Origin: Pseudomonadota bacterium
Lineage (GTDB): Bacteria > Pseudomonadota > Gammaproteobacteria > Halothiobacillales > Halothiobacillaceae
Assembly (NCBI GenBank): GCA_021795795.1
Contig: JAJYPA010000038.1
Span: 1-32,133 of the forward strand
Reading direction: 5' to 3'
Length of the DNA: 32,133 nucleotides
The position numbers were made by a program, and so were the translations under genes. Shown here piece by piece: positions 1-8,198 of this stretch (the stretch's first letter is position 1; every line of letters begins with the position of its first letter). The notes beneath the pieces were generated by a model that was not told the origin of the DNA, did no database searches, and saw nothing but the letters and a program-made list of their open reading frames with translations.

Positions 1-466
1 TTCCGATCTTGGTGAGGCTGGCGCGCTGGAAGTGCTGGCGATTGAGCAGCAACAGAAGCAGTACGACCGCATGGAACAGAATCAGGCTCGCCGGTTGCGA
101 GGCCAATGGCGTGAGTTCCAGCAACAGGCTGGCGATGCTCATCAGCACGGTCACCATCCAGGCCAACCGAGAACGAACCAACAATCCGAGCGACATGATG
201 ACCAGCAACACGCCGATCACATCATGGGGAATACCTCGAATTGCCAGTGAGCTGAACCCGCCGCTGAACTGTTCGATGGTTTGCTGGGGTAGAGCCAGAA
301 ATTCTTCGATCAACGACAGGGTCTGGGTGATCTGCATCAACCCTGATAAGCCGACAGCGAGGGCGATGGGGACATGCGGAAACCAGGCATCCATGTGCAA
401 GGCGCGGGCGACCCGGTGGCGTAACGCTTGGAAGAATCTGAACGGATGCCTTAAGTGCGTATTCAT
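1..466 (-). CDS. Membrane protein, 5' part only (cut by window edge)
   Basis: Reading leftward from an ATG at 464-466, an open frame runs without a stop to the window edge, giving about 155 residues of N-terminal protein. It starts with a basic amphipathic stretch (MNTHLRHPFRFFQALRHRV) and then has roughly three or four hydrophobic segments, including IGVLLVIMSLGLLVRSRLAW and a Leu-rich run followed by NRQHFQRAS. The pattern of short hairpin-like membrane segments separated by a RSRLAW motif resembles the N-terminal membrane region of some TrkA-N potassium-channel-like proteins or of MprF/LysX-like proteins. The catalytic or nucleotide-binding part lies outside the window, so I do not assign a function. 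It is on the same strand as the photolyase, 127 bp downstream of it. Confidence 0.55.
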   Translation of the reverse strand, partial: MNTHLRHPFRFFQALRHRVARALHMDAWFPHVPIALAVGLSGLMQITQTLSLIEEFLALPQQTIEQFSGGFSSLAIRGIPHDVIGVLLVIMSLGLLVRSRLAWMVTVLMSIASLLLELTPLASQPASLILFHAVVLLLLLLNRQHFQRASLTKIG

Positions 467-593
467 GGTTGCCTGTTCATCACTGCCTGTTCATGAAAAG
501 CTGTTGCTGGTTGCATGGTTGCGATTGTTCTGGATTCTGCCAGATTAGCGTGGCTGTGGCTGAAGTGATTCGGCACAAGTCGACGAATGCCCC

Positions 594-2054
594 TCACGGC
601 GCCCGCTTGATCTCATTGAAGTGTTCCAGGGCCCGCTGGCGGCTGCCTTGGAGATCGACGATGGGGGCGGGGTAGGTTTTGCCGAGTGTGATTCCTGCCT
701 GATGTAATGTATTTGTGTCTGCCGTCCAGGGCGCGTACAGATAGCGATTATGCAATCGCGCCAGTTCGGGCACCCAACGGCGAATGAAGGCGCCATCCGG
801 ATCGAATTTCTCGGCCTGCAACACGGGGTTGAAGATGCGGAAATACGGTGCGGCATCGGCCCCGGTACCGGCGGTCCATTGCCAGCCTGCGGTGTTGCTG
901 GGTTCGTCCGCATCGATGAGCGTGTCCATGAACCACGCCGCGCCATGCCGCCAGTCGATCAACAGATTTTTGGTGAGAAACGAGGCCACGATCATCCGCG
1001 CGCGATTGTGCATCCATCCCGTATGCCAGAGGCAACGCATGGCGGCATCGACCACGGGGACACCTGTCTGGCCGCGTTGCCAGGCCCGTAAATCTTCCGG
1101 TGCATCACGCCATGCAAAGTGCAAAAACCGTTTATCCAATGGTGAATCGACGGTTTCGGGAAAATGAAAAGCGAGATAAGCACCGAATTCCCGCCAACCG
1201 AGTTCACGCACGAAATGCTCGACACCACGCGGTTCGAGCACGCTGCCGCGCGTATCGAGCAGGTGGCGCACAATCTGGCGCGGGCTGATTTCACCGAAAT
1301 GCAGATGCGCGGAGAGTTTCGATACCCCGGTACCGATGAGCAGATTGCGAGCTTCGGCATAATCGTCGATCAGGGGCAGAAAGTCTTCAAACCTTTTCCA
1401 GGCGCCGGTTTCACCGGGTTGCCATTGCACATAGAAATCCAGATCCCAGGGGATTTTGGGCAACAACCCGAGATCTTCAACGTTAAGACTGTTGAGGTTA
1501 TCGGGTACGTTTGGCAGGGCATCGGGCGCAGGCAGTGAAGGCAAATCCAGTCCGGCTGTGATCACGGCCTTCCAGTACGGTGTGAATACCTGAAAAGGTT
1601 TGCCCTGTTTGTTCATAATCTCCCAGGGCTCATGCAGGTAATTGCCATTGAAGGAGTGAACCTCGATTCCCGCGGCGCGCAAAGTGGCCTTGATCCGGCT
1701 GTCTTCTTCGCGTGCTGCCGGTTCCATGCGCCGATGCCAAACCACGCGGGTGGCGCCCGTTTCCCGAATCAGTTGCCGCAGCTCGGTCAACGGATCGCCA
1801 CGTCGGATCACAAGCCGACTGCCCCGTGCTTCCAGACTTTTGGAAAGTGCTTTGAGGCTATGATGTCGCCACCAGCGCGCGGCACCGCCTTCAGGAAGGC
1901 CATGGCCACTTCCCATACCCGACTCAAGTGTTTCGGCGGTATGGATATAAACCGGTATGATGAGGCCTTTGTCCGTGGGTGCGCGCAGCACCGCATGGAG
2001 GGCAGGGTGGTCAGTGAGGCGCAGATCCTGACGGAACCAGACAAGTGTGGTCAT
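594..2054 (-). CDS. phrB: Deoxyribodipyrimidine photolyase (cryptochrome/photolyase family)
   Basis: Light-driven FAD enzyme that splits cyclobutane pyrimidine dimers in DNA; cytoplasmic. The 486-residue length is normal for class I bacterial photolyases. The N-terminal antenna-binding Rossmann domain begins immediately (MTTLVWFRQDLRLTDHPAL). The C-terminal FAD domain carries the family landmarks: LSAHLHFGEISPRQI, FVRELGWREFGAYL, GVPVVDAAMRCLWHTGWMHN, and the signature block NTAGWQW followed by DAAPYFRIFNP. The tryptophans of the usual electron-transfer chain appear to be present in these blocks. The ATG at 2054 fits the family N-terminus exactly. The gene is divergent from the RND efflux operon, with about 88 bp between the two starts. 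I see no lesion. A 6-4 photolyase is less likely given the class I signature; confidence in the family is very high. Confidence 0.95.
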   Translation of the reverse strand: MTTLVWFRQDLRLTDHPALHAVLRAPTDKGLIIPVYIHTAETLESGMGSGHGLPEGGAARWWRHHSLKALSKSLEARGSRLVIRRGDPLTELRQLIRETGATRVVWHRRMEPAAREEDSRIKATLRAAGIEVHSFNGNYLHEPWEIMNKQGKPFQVFTPYWKAVITAGLDLPSLPAPDALPNVPDNLNSLNVEDLGLLPKIPWDLDFYVQWQPGETGAWKRFEDFLPLIDDYAEARNLLIGTGVSKLSAHLHFGEISPRQIVRHLLDTRGSVLEPRGVEHFVRELGWREFGAYLAFHFPETVDSPLDKRFLHFAWRDAPEDLRAWQRGQTGVPVVDAAMRCLWHTGWMHNRARMIVASFLTKNLLIDWRHGAAWFMDTLIDADEPSNTAGWQWTAGTGADAAPYFRIFNPVLQAEKFDPDGAFIRRWVPELARLHNRYLYAPWTADTNTLHQAGITLGKTYPAPIVDLQGSRQRALEHFNEIKRAP

Positions 2055-2142
2055 ATGATGGCAAACAAATACAAAAGGGCACCAATTATGGCAGCAGTCG
2101 GGCGATTTGGCGTCTGTAGCGTTGGTACCTAAGGAAAAGACT

Positions 2143-3267
2143 ATGAGTGTTGGAATTGTGGCGCGGAAACCCTATGGCAAGGCCGCATTTTTGATTGCTT
2201 TGAGCGTGGTTTTGGCAGGTTGCCAGAAAGACCAACCCAAAGTCGATGTGCCTCCACCAGTGGTGCGTGTGGCGACCATTCAGCCCGGAACGCTGGATCA
2301 GCCGGACCTGACTGGCCTGGTCGTGGCAAAAACCCAGTCGGTAGTAGGCTTCCAGGTCGGAGGGCGGATTGCCGAACGGTTGGTCGAGCGGGGTGCCCGT
2401 GTCAAGGCGGGTGAAGTGTTGGCGAAGCTGGACCCTGCCGATCTTCGGGCAAAACTGGCAGCAGCCCAGGCTCAGGCACAACAGGCCGAAGCGCAGGCGC
2501 GGTTCGCGCAGCAGAACTTCGACCGCATTCAATCCTTGCTGACCAGGAAACTCGCCAGCCCGCAGGATTATGATCAGGCCAAATCCGGCCTACAAACCGC
2601 TCGTGCAGCACAAACAGCCAGTCGGGCGCAACTCGATCAGGCGAAACTGGCCTTGGATTATGCCGATCTCACGGCACCTTTTGCCGGTGTTGTGGCGTCG
2701 GTGGATGCCGATCAAGGTACGGTGGTGAGCGCGGGGCAGCCGGTGGTGACGTTGGCGGCAGGGCAGGCGCGACAGGCGCTGGTGGCTGTGCCGGAACAGC
2801 GTTTGACCAGCTTGCCGCATTCAGCCCAGGCGCAGATTTATGGCCAATCGACTCCGATCGATACCACGTTCGCTTCCGTAGACGGCGCGGTTGATCCGGC
2901 CAGTCGGACTTGGTCAGTCCGGTTCGACTTGGCAGAGAATCCTTCGGTGGTGGCCGGGTTGGGTCAAAGCGTCACCTTGTCGTTCGCCGGGCAATCCGTT
3001 TCGAAGATTGTTCCGATCTCGGCGATTCTCGGTCAGGGTAGTCAAGCCGCCGTGTTCGTGGTGCAGCGTGACGGCAAGGTGAAGATGCAGCCTATCACCG
3101 TAAACCGGCTGGAGCATGAATTCGCCGTGATTTCGACCGATCTGCCCACCGGTACCCCCATCGTCGCGCTCGGGGTCAATCGGCTCCATGATGGTGAGAA
3201 AGTTCGCATGCAGCCGGGCCTGGGAACAGACACGGGCACGGTGATCGAAACGGGAGATAAGCAGTGA
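2143..3267 (+). CDS. RND efflux periplasmic adaptor (HlyD/AcrA family), lipoprotein
   Basis: Membrane fusion protein that links an inner-membrane RND pump to an outer-membrane channel. The frame stays open upstream to a TTG at 2107, but the ATG at 2143 is preferred: it follows AAGGAAAAG and gives a clean lipoprotein signal (Lys/Arg-rich start, hydrophobic core, LAGC lipobox with Cys27). The mature part has the adaptor layout: a first barrel/lipoyl half (VVGFQVGGRIAERLVERGARVKAGEVLAKLD), an Ala/Gln-rich coiled-coil hairpin at about residues 95-160, the second lipoyl half (APFAGVVASVDADQGTVVSAGQ), then beta-barrel and membrane-proximal domains. Length of 374 aa is typical. It overlaps the pump gene by 3 nt (GTGA), so the two are translationally coupled. 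Substrate cannot be told from sequence; no local regulator or outer-membrane partner is visible. Confidence 0.93.
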   Translation: MSVGIVARKPYGKAAFLIALSVVLAGCQKDQPKVDVPPPVVRVATIQPGTLDQPDLTGLVVAKTQSVVGFQVGGRIAERLVERGARVKAGEVLAKLDPADLRAKLAAAQAQAQQAEAQARFAQQNFDRIQSLLTRKLASPQDYDQAKSGLQTARAAQTASRAQLDQAKLALDYADLTAPFAGVVASVDADQGTVVSAGQPVVTLAAGQARQALVAVPEQRLTSLPHSAQAQIYGQSTPIDTTFASVDGAVDPASRTWSVRFDLAENPSVVAGLGQSVTLSFAGQSVSKIVPISAILGQGSQAAVFVVQRDGKVKMQPITVNRLEHEFAVISTDLPTGTPIVALGVNRLHDGEKVRMQPGLGTDTGTVIETGDKQ

Positions 3268-6200
3268 GCGAACAGCCCACCCGCCCGTTCTCGGGGTTTA
3301 ACCTGTCGGCACTGGCGGTGCGCGAGCGTGCCGTTACCTTGTATTTCATCATCATGGTGGCCTTGGTCGGCATTTACTCGTTCGTCTCCTTGGGGCGGGC
3401 GGAAGACCCGGCGTTCACGCTCAAGGTGATGGTGGTCACGGCGCAATGGCCGGGTGCCACGGCCCGGCAAATGCAGGATCAGGTGGCCGATCCCCTCGAA
3501 AAGGCCCTGCAGGATGTGCCCTATTTTGATCGGGTGGAAACCACCGCGCGCCCCGGTCGCATCGAAATGCTGGTCAATTTCCGTGAGGATACGCCGCCTG
3601 ATCAGGTTCAACAGTCGTTCTATCAGGTGCGCAAGCACTTGGGTGATGTGGCACCGACACTGCCGCAAGGTGTGCGGGGGCCGTTCTTCAACGACGATTT
3701 TTCCGATGTGTATTTCACCCTCTATGCCCTGACAGCGCCGAAATTGCCTGAACGCGAACTGGCGCGTGAAGCGGAGCGTTTGCGTTCGGCCGTGCTGTCG
3801 GTGCCGGGTGTCGCTAAGGCGCATATTCTGGGCGAACAACCCGAGCAAGTGTTTGTCGATTTCGACCCCCATACCCTGAACGTACTGGGCATTACCCCGG
3901 CTGAGGTCGGCCGCGCCCTGGCCGCCCAGAACACCATCGTGCCTGCCGGTTTGATCGAAACGGCAGGGCCGCGACTCTATTTCCGGTTGGATTCAGGTTT
4001 CCGCGCGAGCGCCCCAGGTATGGTTCAGCGCATTGAAAACACCGCTCTGAATGTCCAGGGCAAGGTGATTCGCGTCGGCGACGTGGCGAAGGTGCGCCTC
4101 GGTTATGCCGATCCGCCGAGCTATATCATTCAAAGCGAAGGCCAGAATGTCATTATCGTCGGTGTGGTCATGGCGAAGAACGCCAATGGCCTGGCCCTGG
4201 GCAAGCGACTGGAGGCCTTCGAGAAATCCGAGTCCGGGTTACTGCCGTTGGGCGTCAAACTCACCAAGATCACCGATCAGGCCAATGCGATTGCGCTGGC
4301 CGTCAACACGTTTCAGCTCAAGTTCTTCATCGCGTTGGGTGTCGTGATGCTGGTCGGTTTCATCGCGCTGGGTTTGAGGGCCGGTCTGGTCGTCGCTTTG
4401 GCCGTGCCGCTGACGCTCAGCATCACCTTCGGTATCATGCTGATGACCGGAAAGAATCTTGACCGTATCACCTTGGGCGCGCTGATTCTCTCGCTCGGTC
4501 TGCTGGTCGATGACGCCATCATCGCCATCGAAATGATGCTGGTAAAACTCGAAGAAGGCGTCGATCGCGTCGAGGCGGCCGCAGCGGCCTGGCGCATCAC
4601 GGCAGCGCCCATGCTGATCGGCACGCTCATTACCGTGGTCGGGTTCGTGCCGATTGGTTTTGCCCAGTCCAATGTCGGCGAGTACGCCGGTAACATCTTC
4701 TGGATTCTCGGCATATCGCTGATCGCCTCCTGGTTGGTTGCCGTCGTCTTTACGCCTTATCTGGGTGTGCACTTCCTGCCGAAGGTTATTCCGCACCCCG
4801 AGGGCAGTACCGGCATGTATCAGGGGCGGGTTTATCGTGGCCTGCGCCGAGTCGTCACCTTCTGCGTGAATTATCGCTGGCTCGTCGCGGGCGTAACCTT
4901 GCTGCTGTTCGTTGCCTCTATTGCCGTGATGGGCAAGGGCGTCGCCAAGCAGTTTTTCCCCAGCTCGGATCGCCCTGAACTCTTGATCGATATCGATCTG
5001 CCCGAAGGTTCGTCCATCGGGGCCACGCAGAAAGTGGCTCACCGCGTGGAAGCAGCGCTGCGTGGCGCTCCACAGCTCGATTCGCTCTCAACCTATATCG
5101 GGCAGGGCGCACCGCGTTTCTTCTTGGCGTTGAATCCCGAACTGCCGAATCCGGCGTTCGCCAAGATCATTGCCGTGGCCCACAACGCGACCGAGCGCGA
5201 TGAGCTTCAGGCCATGCTGCAAAGGAAAATCGATGCGGGCGATTTCCCTGAGGCGCGTATCCGGCCACATCCCTTGCTTTACGGCCCGCCGGTCATCTGG
5301 CCGGTACAATTCCGGGTCATGGGGCCGGATATCCGTGAGCTTCAGCGCATTGGCGAGCGCGTCCGCGTCGTCATGGCTGCCAATCCACACACCATCGACC
5401 CGCATCTGGCCTGGGGTGAAAAAGTTCCTGTGCTCGACTTCAAGCTCGATCAGGCGCGCCTGGCCGCGTTGGGTATCACCCCCCAAGCCATCGCCGAGCA
5501 AACGCAGATGTGGCTTTCCGGCACGACGGCCACCGAATTGCGCGTCGATATTCGCAGCGTGGATCTGAACGTGCGCGGTTCCCCGTTCACCTCGCGCCAA
5601 TTGGCCCAACTCGAAGCCCTGTCCATTCGCCTCGATAACGGCAAAACCGTGCCGCTCGGTCAGCTTGGGCACATCACCACGGCGTATCAATACCCCATCA
5701 TGAAGCGGCGCAATCGTGATCCGTATATCAACGTGGATGCCGAAGTCAGCGGCGCCCAACCGCCGGATGTCACCGCCGCGATCTGGAAACAGCTCGAACC
5801 GATCCGTGCCGACTTGCCGCTTGGATACGAAATACAGATCGGTGGGTCTGTGGAAGAATCTGCCAAGGCACAAGCCTCCATCGCCAAGGTCATGCCGATC
5901 ATGGTGCTGCTGATGCTGACCCTGATCATGCTCATCATGCGTTCCTTCCCCGGCATGTTCATGGTGCTTTTGACTGCACCCCTGGGCCTGATCGGTGCCG
6001 TCGCCTCTCTGGCGCTGTTCAACCAGCCGTTCGGTTTTGTCGCCTTGCTGGGTTTGATCGGTCTGGCGGGTATTCTCATGCGCAACACCCTGATTCTGGT
6101 GGGGCAGATCAACGAAAACGAGCGGCAAGGGCAGGATCGCTACACCGCCGTCATCGAAGCCACCATCCGCCGCGCGCGCCCCGTCATACTCACCGCTTTG

Positions 6201-6356
6201 GCTGCCGTACTCGCCTTTATTCCGCTGACCGAAAGCACCTTCTGGGGGCCACTGGCCTATACCCTGATCGGCGGCATATTTGGTGGCACCTTCCTTACCC
6301 TGCTGTTTTTGCCCGCAATGTATGCCTTGTGGTTCCGTGTGAGAAAACCCGCGTGA
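3264..6356 (+). CDS. RND efflux pump, inner-membrane transporter (AcrB/TriC-like)
   Basis: Proton-driven trimeric exporter, 1030 residues, the usual size for the family. It starts with GTG at 3264 overlapping the adaptor's stop. The first membrane helix is at about residues 23-43, the periplasmic porter region follows, then the TM2-TM6 block around 352-500 with the proton-relay Asp pair D416-D417 (GLLVDDAII), a second porter half, and the TM8-TM12 block. In TM10 the AcrB Lys940 position is an Arg, at residue 940 here too (GILMRNTLILV). Such an Arg is shared with the TriC-like branch of RND pumps rather than AcrB itself. Substrate is unknown; the branch includes biocide and drug pumps. Transcription probably ends before or at the tRNA-Pro gene 97 bp downstream. 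Confidence 0.95.
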   Translation: MSEQPTRPFSGFNLSALAVRERAVTLYFIIMVALVGIYSFVSLGRAEDPAFTLKVMVVTAQWPGATARQMQDQVADPLEKALQDVPYFDRVETTARPGRIEMLVNFREDTPPDQVQQSFYQVRKHLGDVAPTLPQGVRGPFFNDDFSDVYFTLYALTAPKLPERELAREAERLRSAVLSVPGVAKAHILGEQPEQVFVDFDPHTLNVLGITPAEVGRALAAQNTIVPAGLIETAGPRLYFRLDSGFRASAPGMVQRIENTALNVQGKVIRVGDVAKVRLGYADPPSYIIQSEGQNVIIVGVVMAKNANGLALGKRLEAFEKSESGLLPLGVKLTKITDQANAIALAVNTFQLKFFIALGVVMLVGFIALGLRAGLVVALAVPLTLSITFGIMLMTGKNLDRITLGALILSLGLLVDDAIIAIEMMLVKLEEGVDRVEAAAAAWRITAAPMLIGTLITVVGFVPIGFAQSNVGEYAGNIFWILGISLIASWLVAVVFTPYLGVHFLPKVIPHPEGSTGMYQGRVYRGLRRVVTFCVNYRWLVAGVTLLLFVASIAVMGKGVAKQFFPSSDRPELLIDIDLPEGSSIGATQKVAHRVEAALRGAPQLDSLSTYIGQGAPRFFLALNPELPNPAFAKIIAVAHNATERDELQAMLQRKIDAGDFPEARIRPHPLLYGPPVIWPVQFRVMGPDIRELQRIGERVRVVMAANPHTIDPHLAWGEKVPVLDFKLDQARLAALGITPQAIAEQTQMWLSGTTATELRVDIRSVDLNVRGSPFTSRQLAQLEALSIRLDNGKTVPLGQLGHITTAYQYPIMKRRNRDPYINVDAEVSGAQPPDVTAAIWKQLEPIRADLPLGYEIQIGGSVEESAKAQASIAKVMPIMVLLMLTLIMLIMRSFPGMFMVLLTAPLGLIGAVASLALFNQPFGFVALLGLIGLAGILMRNTLILVGQINENERQGQDRYTAVIEATIRRARPVILTALAAVLAFIPLTESTFWGPLAYTLIGGIFGGTFLTLLFLPAMYALWFRVRKPA

Positions 6357-6384
6357 TCTTGCCGCGTAAATTGCATCAAATGGC

Positions 6385-6413
6385 TTTATTATTTGGCGCT
6401 GCTCGGTTAAGAT
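6385..6413 (+). promoter_or_regulatory. Possible promoter of tRNA-Pro
   Basis: A TAAGAT -10-like box (6408-6413) is followed at once by the GC-rich run GCGCGCC. A weak -35 candidate, TTTATT (6385-6390), lies 17 bp upstream. A GC-rich discriminator after the -10 is typical of stable-RNA promoters under stringent control; the same GCGCGCC follows the -10 of the tRNA-Leu(CAA) promoter in this window. Confidence 0.35.
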
Positions 6414-6452
6414 GCGCGCCTGATTTCACACGGCATTGCTGTGGAAAATACT

Positions 6453-6529
6453 CGGGATGTAGCGCAGCCTGGTAGCGCACCTGCATGGGGTGTAGGTGGT
6501 CGGAGGTTCAAATCCTCTCATCCCGACCA
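6453..6529 (+). tRNA. tRNA-Pro (anticodon GGG)
   Basis: A complete 77-nt cloverleaf. The acceptor stem is CGGGATG paired with CATCCCG, followed by discriminator A and an encoded CCA. The D arm is GCGC...GCGC, the anticodon stem CCTGC/GTAGG holds the loop ATGGGGT (anticodon GGG), and the T loop is TTCAAAT. The 3' end faces the restriction-modification island, and tRNA 3' ends are the usual target of tyrosine integrases. Confidence 0.97.
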
Positions 6530-6550
6530 ATTAAATCTAAAATTTTCATT

Positions 6551-6572
6551 AACCGCCGAAAGGCGGTTTTTT
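6551..6572 (+). terminator. Rho-independent terminator after tRNA-Pro
   Basis: A 7-bp stem AACCGCC/GGCGGTT with a GAAA tetraloop is followed by a T-rich tail. It lies 21 bp past the CCA end of tRNA-Pro. Confidence 0.85.
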
Positions 6573-6585
6573 GTTTTTTAGCGTT

Positions 6586-6607
6586 CACGTACCCAGTCGC
6601 GTACCCA
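6586..6607 (+). repeat. Tandem GTACCCA repeat next to tRNA-Pro
   Basis: Two 10-nt copies, CACGTACCCA (6586-6595) and CGCGTACCCA (6598-6607), lie at a 12-nt period just past the tRNA-Pro terminator. Closely spaced direct repeats of this type beside a tRNA 3' end resemble arm-type binding sites of tyrosine integrases. No integrase gene is present nearby, so this would be a footprint of a lost element. Function is inferred only. Confidence 0.4.
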
Positions 6608-6743
6608 TTTGCCTTTTCTTAGGAAACATTCGCCCAACCGGCAGAAATTGCTGTTTCATTCACGCTATTGAGTGGGTGCGGAAAGGTTTTCCAGCCCTTG
6701 GGCTATCATGCAAGCTGTTTTCGCCACACAAAACCCATAAGCC

Positions 6744-8198
6744 ATGTTTGAACAAGCCTTTCGCAATATCGACAACGTGCTCTGGAAAGAAGCCGGTTGC
6801 ACCACAGAGCTCGATTACACCGAGCAAACCTCGTGGCTGTTGTTCCTGAAATATCTCGATAGCCTTGAACGGGACAAGGCGATTGAAGCCCAGCTTGAAG
6901 GCAAAACCTACACCCCGATATTGGATGCCGCCTACCGATGGGATGCCTGGGCCGCGCCAAAAGATGCCAACGGCGTGGTTGACCACAATGCCGCGATGAC
7001 GGGCGATGACCTGCGTGATTTTGTGGATTGCAAACTGTTCCCCTACCTGCAAGGCTTCAAGCAACGCGCGGCGGGGCCGAACACGCTTGAATACAAAATC
7101 GGCGAGATTTTCGGTGAAATAAAAAACAAGATTCACAGCGGCTACAACCTGCGCGAAATCATCGACCATATCGACGAACTGCGTTTTGGCTCACAAACCG
7201 AAAAGCACGAACTCTCGCACCTGTACGAAGCCAAAATCAAAAACATGGGTAATGCCGGGCGCAATGGCGGTGAATATTACACCCCGCGCCCGTTGATCCG
7301 CGCCATGGTGCGCGTGGTCGCCCCGCAAATCGGCGAGCGCATATACGATGGCGCCGTGGGCAGCGCGGGCTTTTTGTGTGAAGCCTTCGACTACCTCAAA
7401 AGCCAGCCGAACCTTACCACCGCCGACATCAAAACCCTGCAAGAGCGCACTTTTTACGGCAAGGAAAAGAAATCGCTGGCCTATGTGATTGCCATCATGA
7501 ACATGATCCTGCATGGCATCGAAGCGCCGAACATCGTCCACACCAACACCCTGGCCGAAAACCTCGCCGACGTGCAGGACAAAGACCGCTTCGAGGTCAT
7601 CCTCGCCAACCCGCCCTTCGGCGGCAAGGAACGCAAGGAAGTGCAACAAAACTTCCCCATCCGCACCGGCGAAACCGCCTTTTTGTTCCTGCAACACTTC
7701 ATCAAACTGCTCAAGGCTGGTGGCCGCGCGGCCGTGGTGATTAAAAACACCTTCTTGAGCAACACCGACAACGCCTCGGTATCCTTGCGTAAACTGCTGC
7801 TCGAATCCTGCAACCTGCACACCGTGCTCGATATGCCCGGCGGCACGTTTCTGGGTGCTGGTGTCAAAACCGTTGTGCTGTTCTTCGAGAAAGGCGCGCC
7901 GACCCGCAACGTTTGGTATTACCAGCTCGACCCCGGCCGCAATATGGGTAAAACCAACCCGCTAAACGATGCGGATTTAGCTGAATTTATCGAACTGCAA
8001 AAAACCTTTGCCGATTCGCCCAAAAGCTGGCGCGTGGATGCCAACACCCTCGACACCACCACCTATGATCTTTCGGTCAAGAACCCGAATGGCCATGAAG
8101 AAATTATCCACCGCAGCCCGCAAGCCATCATGGACGAGATTGCCGCGCTGGATGCGGAAAGTGCGGAAGTGCTGGCGAATATTCGGGCGTTGTTATGA
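6744..8198 (+). CDS. hsdM: Type I restriction-modification DNA methyltransferase (M subunit)
   Basis: N6-adenine methyltransferase subunit; with HsdS it methylates the recognition site and with HsdR it forms the restriction complex. The 484-residue protein has the HsdM N-terminal helical domain (residues 1-150; WLLFLKYLDSLE), then the SAM-binding motif I DGAVGSAGF (202-210) and catalytic motif IV NPPF (289-292). GGEYYTPRPLIRAMV just before motif I is also typical. The ATG at 6744 matches the family start (MFEQAFRNID). First gene of a five-gene operon; it overlaps hsdS by 4 nt (ATGA). It begins about 170 bp past the tRNA-Pro terminator, so the operon needs its own promoter, which I could not pin down. 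Confidence 0.96.
   Translation: MFEQAFRNIDNVLWKEAGCTTELDYTEQTSWLLFLKYLDSLERDKAIEAQLEGKTYTPILDAAYRWDAWAAPKDANGVVDHNAAMTGDDLRDFVDCKLFPYLQGFKQRAAGPNTLEYKIGEIFGEIKNKIHSGYNLREIIDHIDELRFGSQTEKHELSHLYEAKIKNMGNAGRNGGEYYTPRPLIRAMVRVVAPQIGERIYDGAVGSAGFLCEAFDYLKSQPNLTTADIKTLQERTFYGKEKKSLAYVIAIMNMILHGIEAPNIVHTNTLAENLADVQDKDRFEVILANPPFGGKERKEVQQNFPIRTGETAFLFLQHFIKLLKAGGRAAVVIKNTFLSNTDNASVSLRKLLLESCNLHTVLDMPGGTFLGAGVKTVVLFFEKGAPTRNVWYYQLDPGRNMGKTNPLNDADLAEFIELQKTFADSPKSWRVDANTLDTTTYDLSVKNPNGHEEIIHRSPQAIMDEIAALDAESAEVLANIRALL

Noticed and set aside
9..548. A 179-codon plus-strand frame at the left edge
   Set aside because: Its composition is that of an antisense shadow. The minus strand of the same DNA gives a coherent membrane protein with a proper ATG at 466 and hydrophobic helices.
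4239..6128. Long minus-strand frames (up to 346 codons) opposite the RND pump
   Set aside because: Rich in Asp, Gln, Arg and His with no domain or ribosome site; typical antisense shadows of a GC-rich membrane-protein gene.
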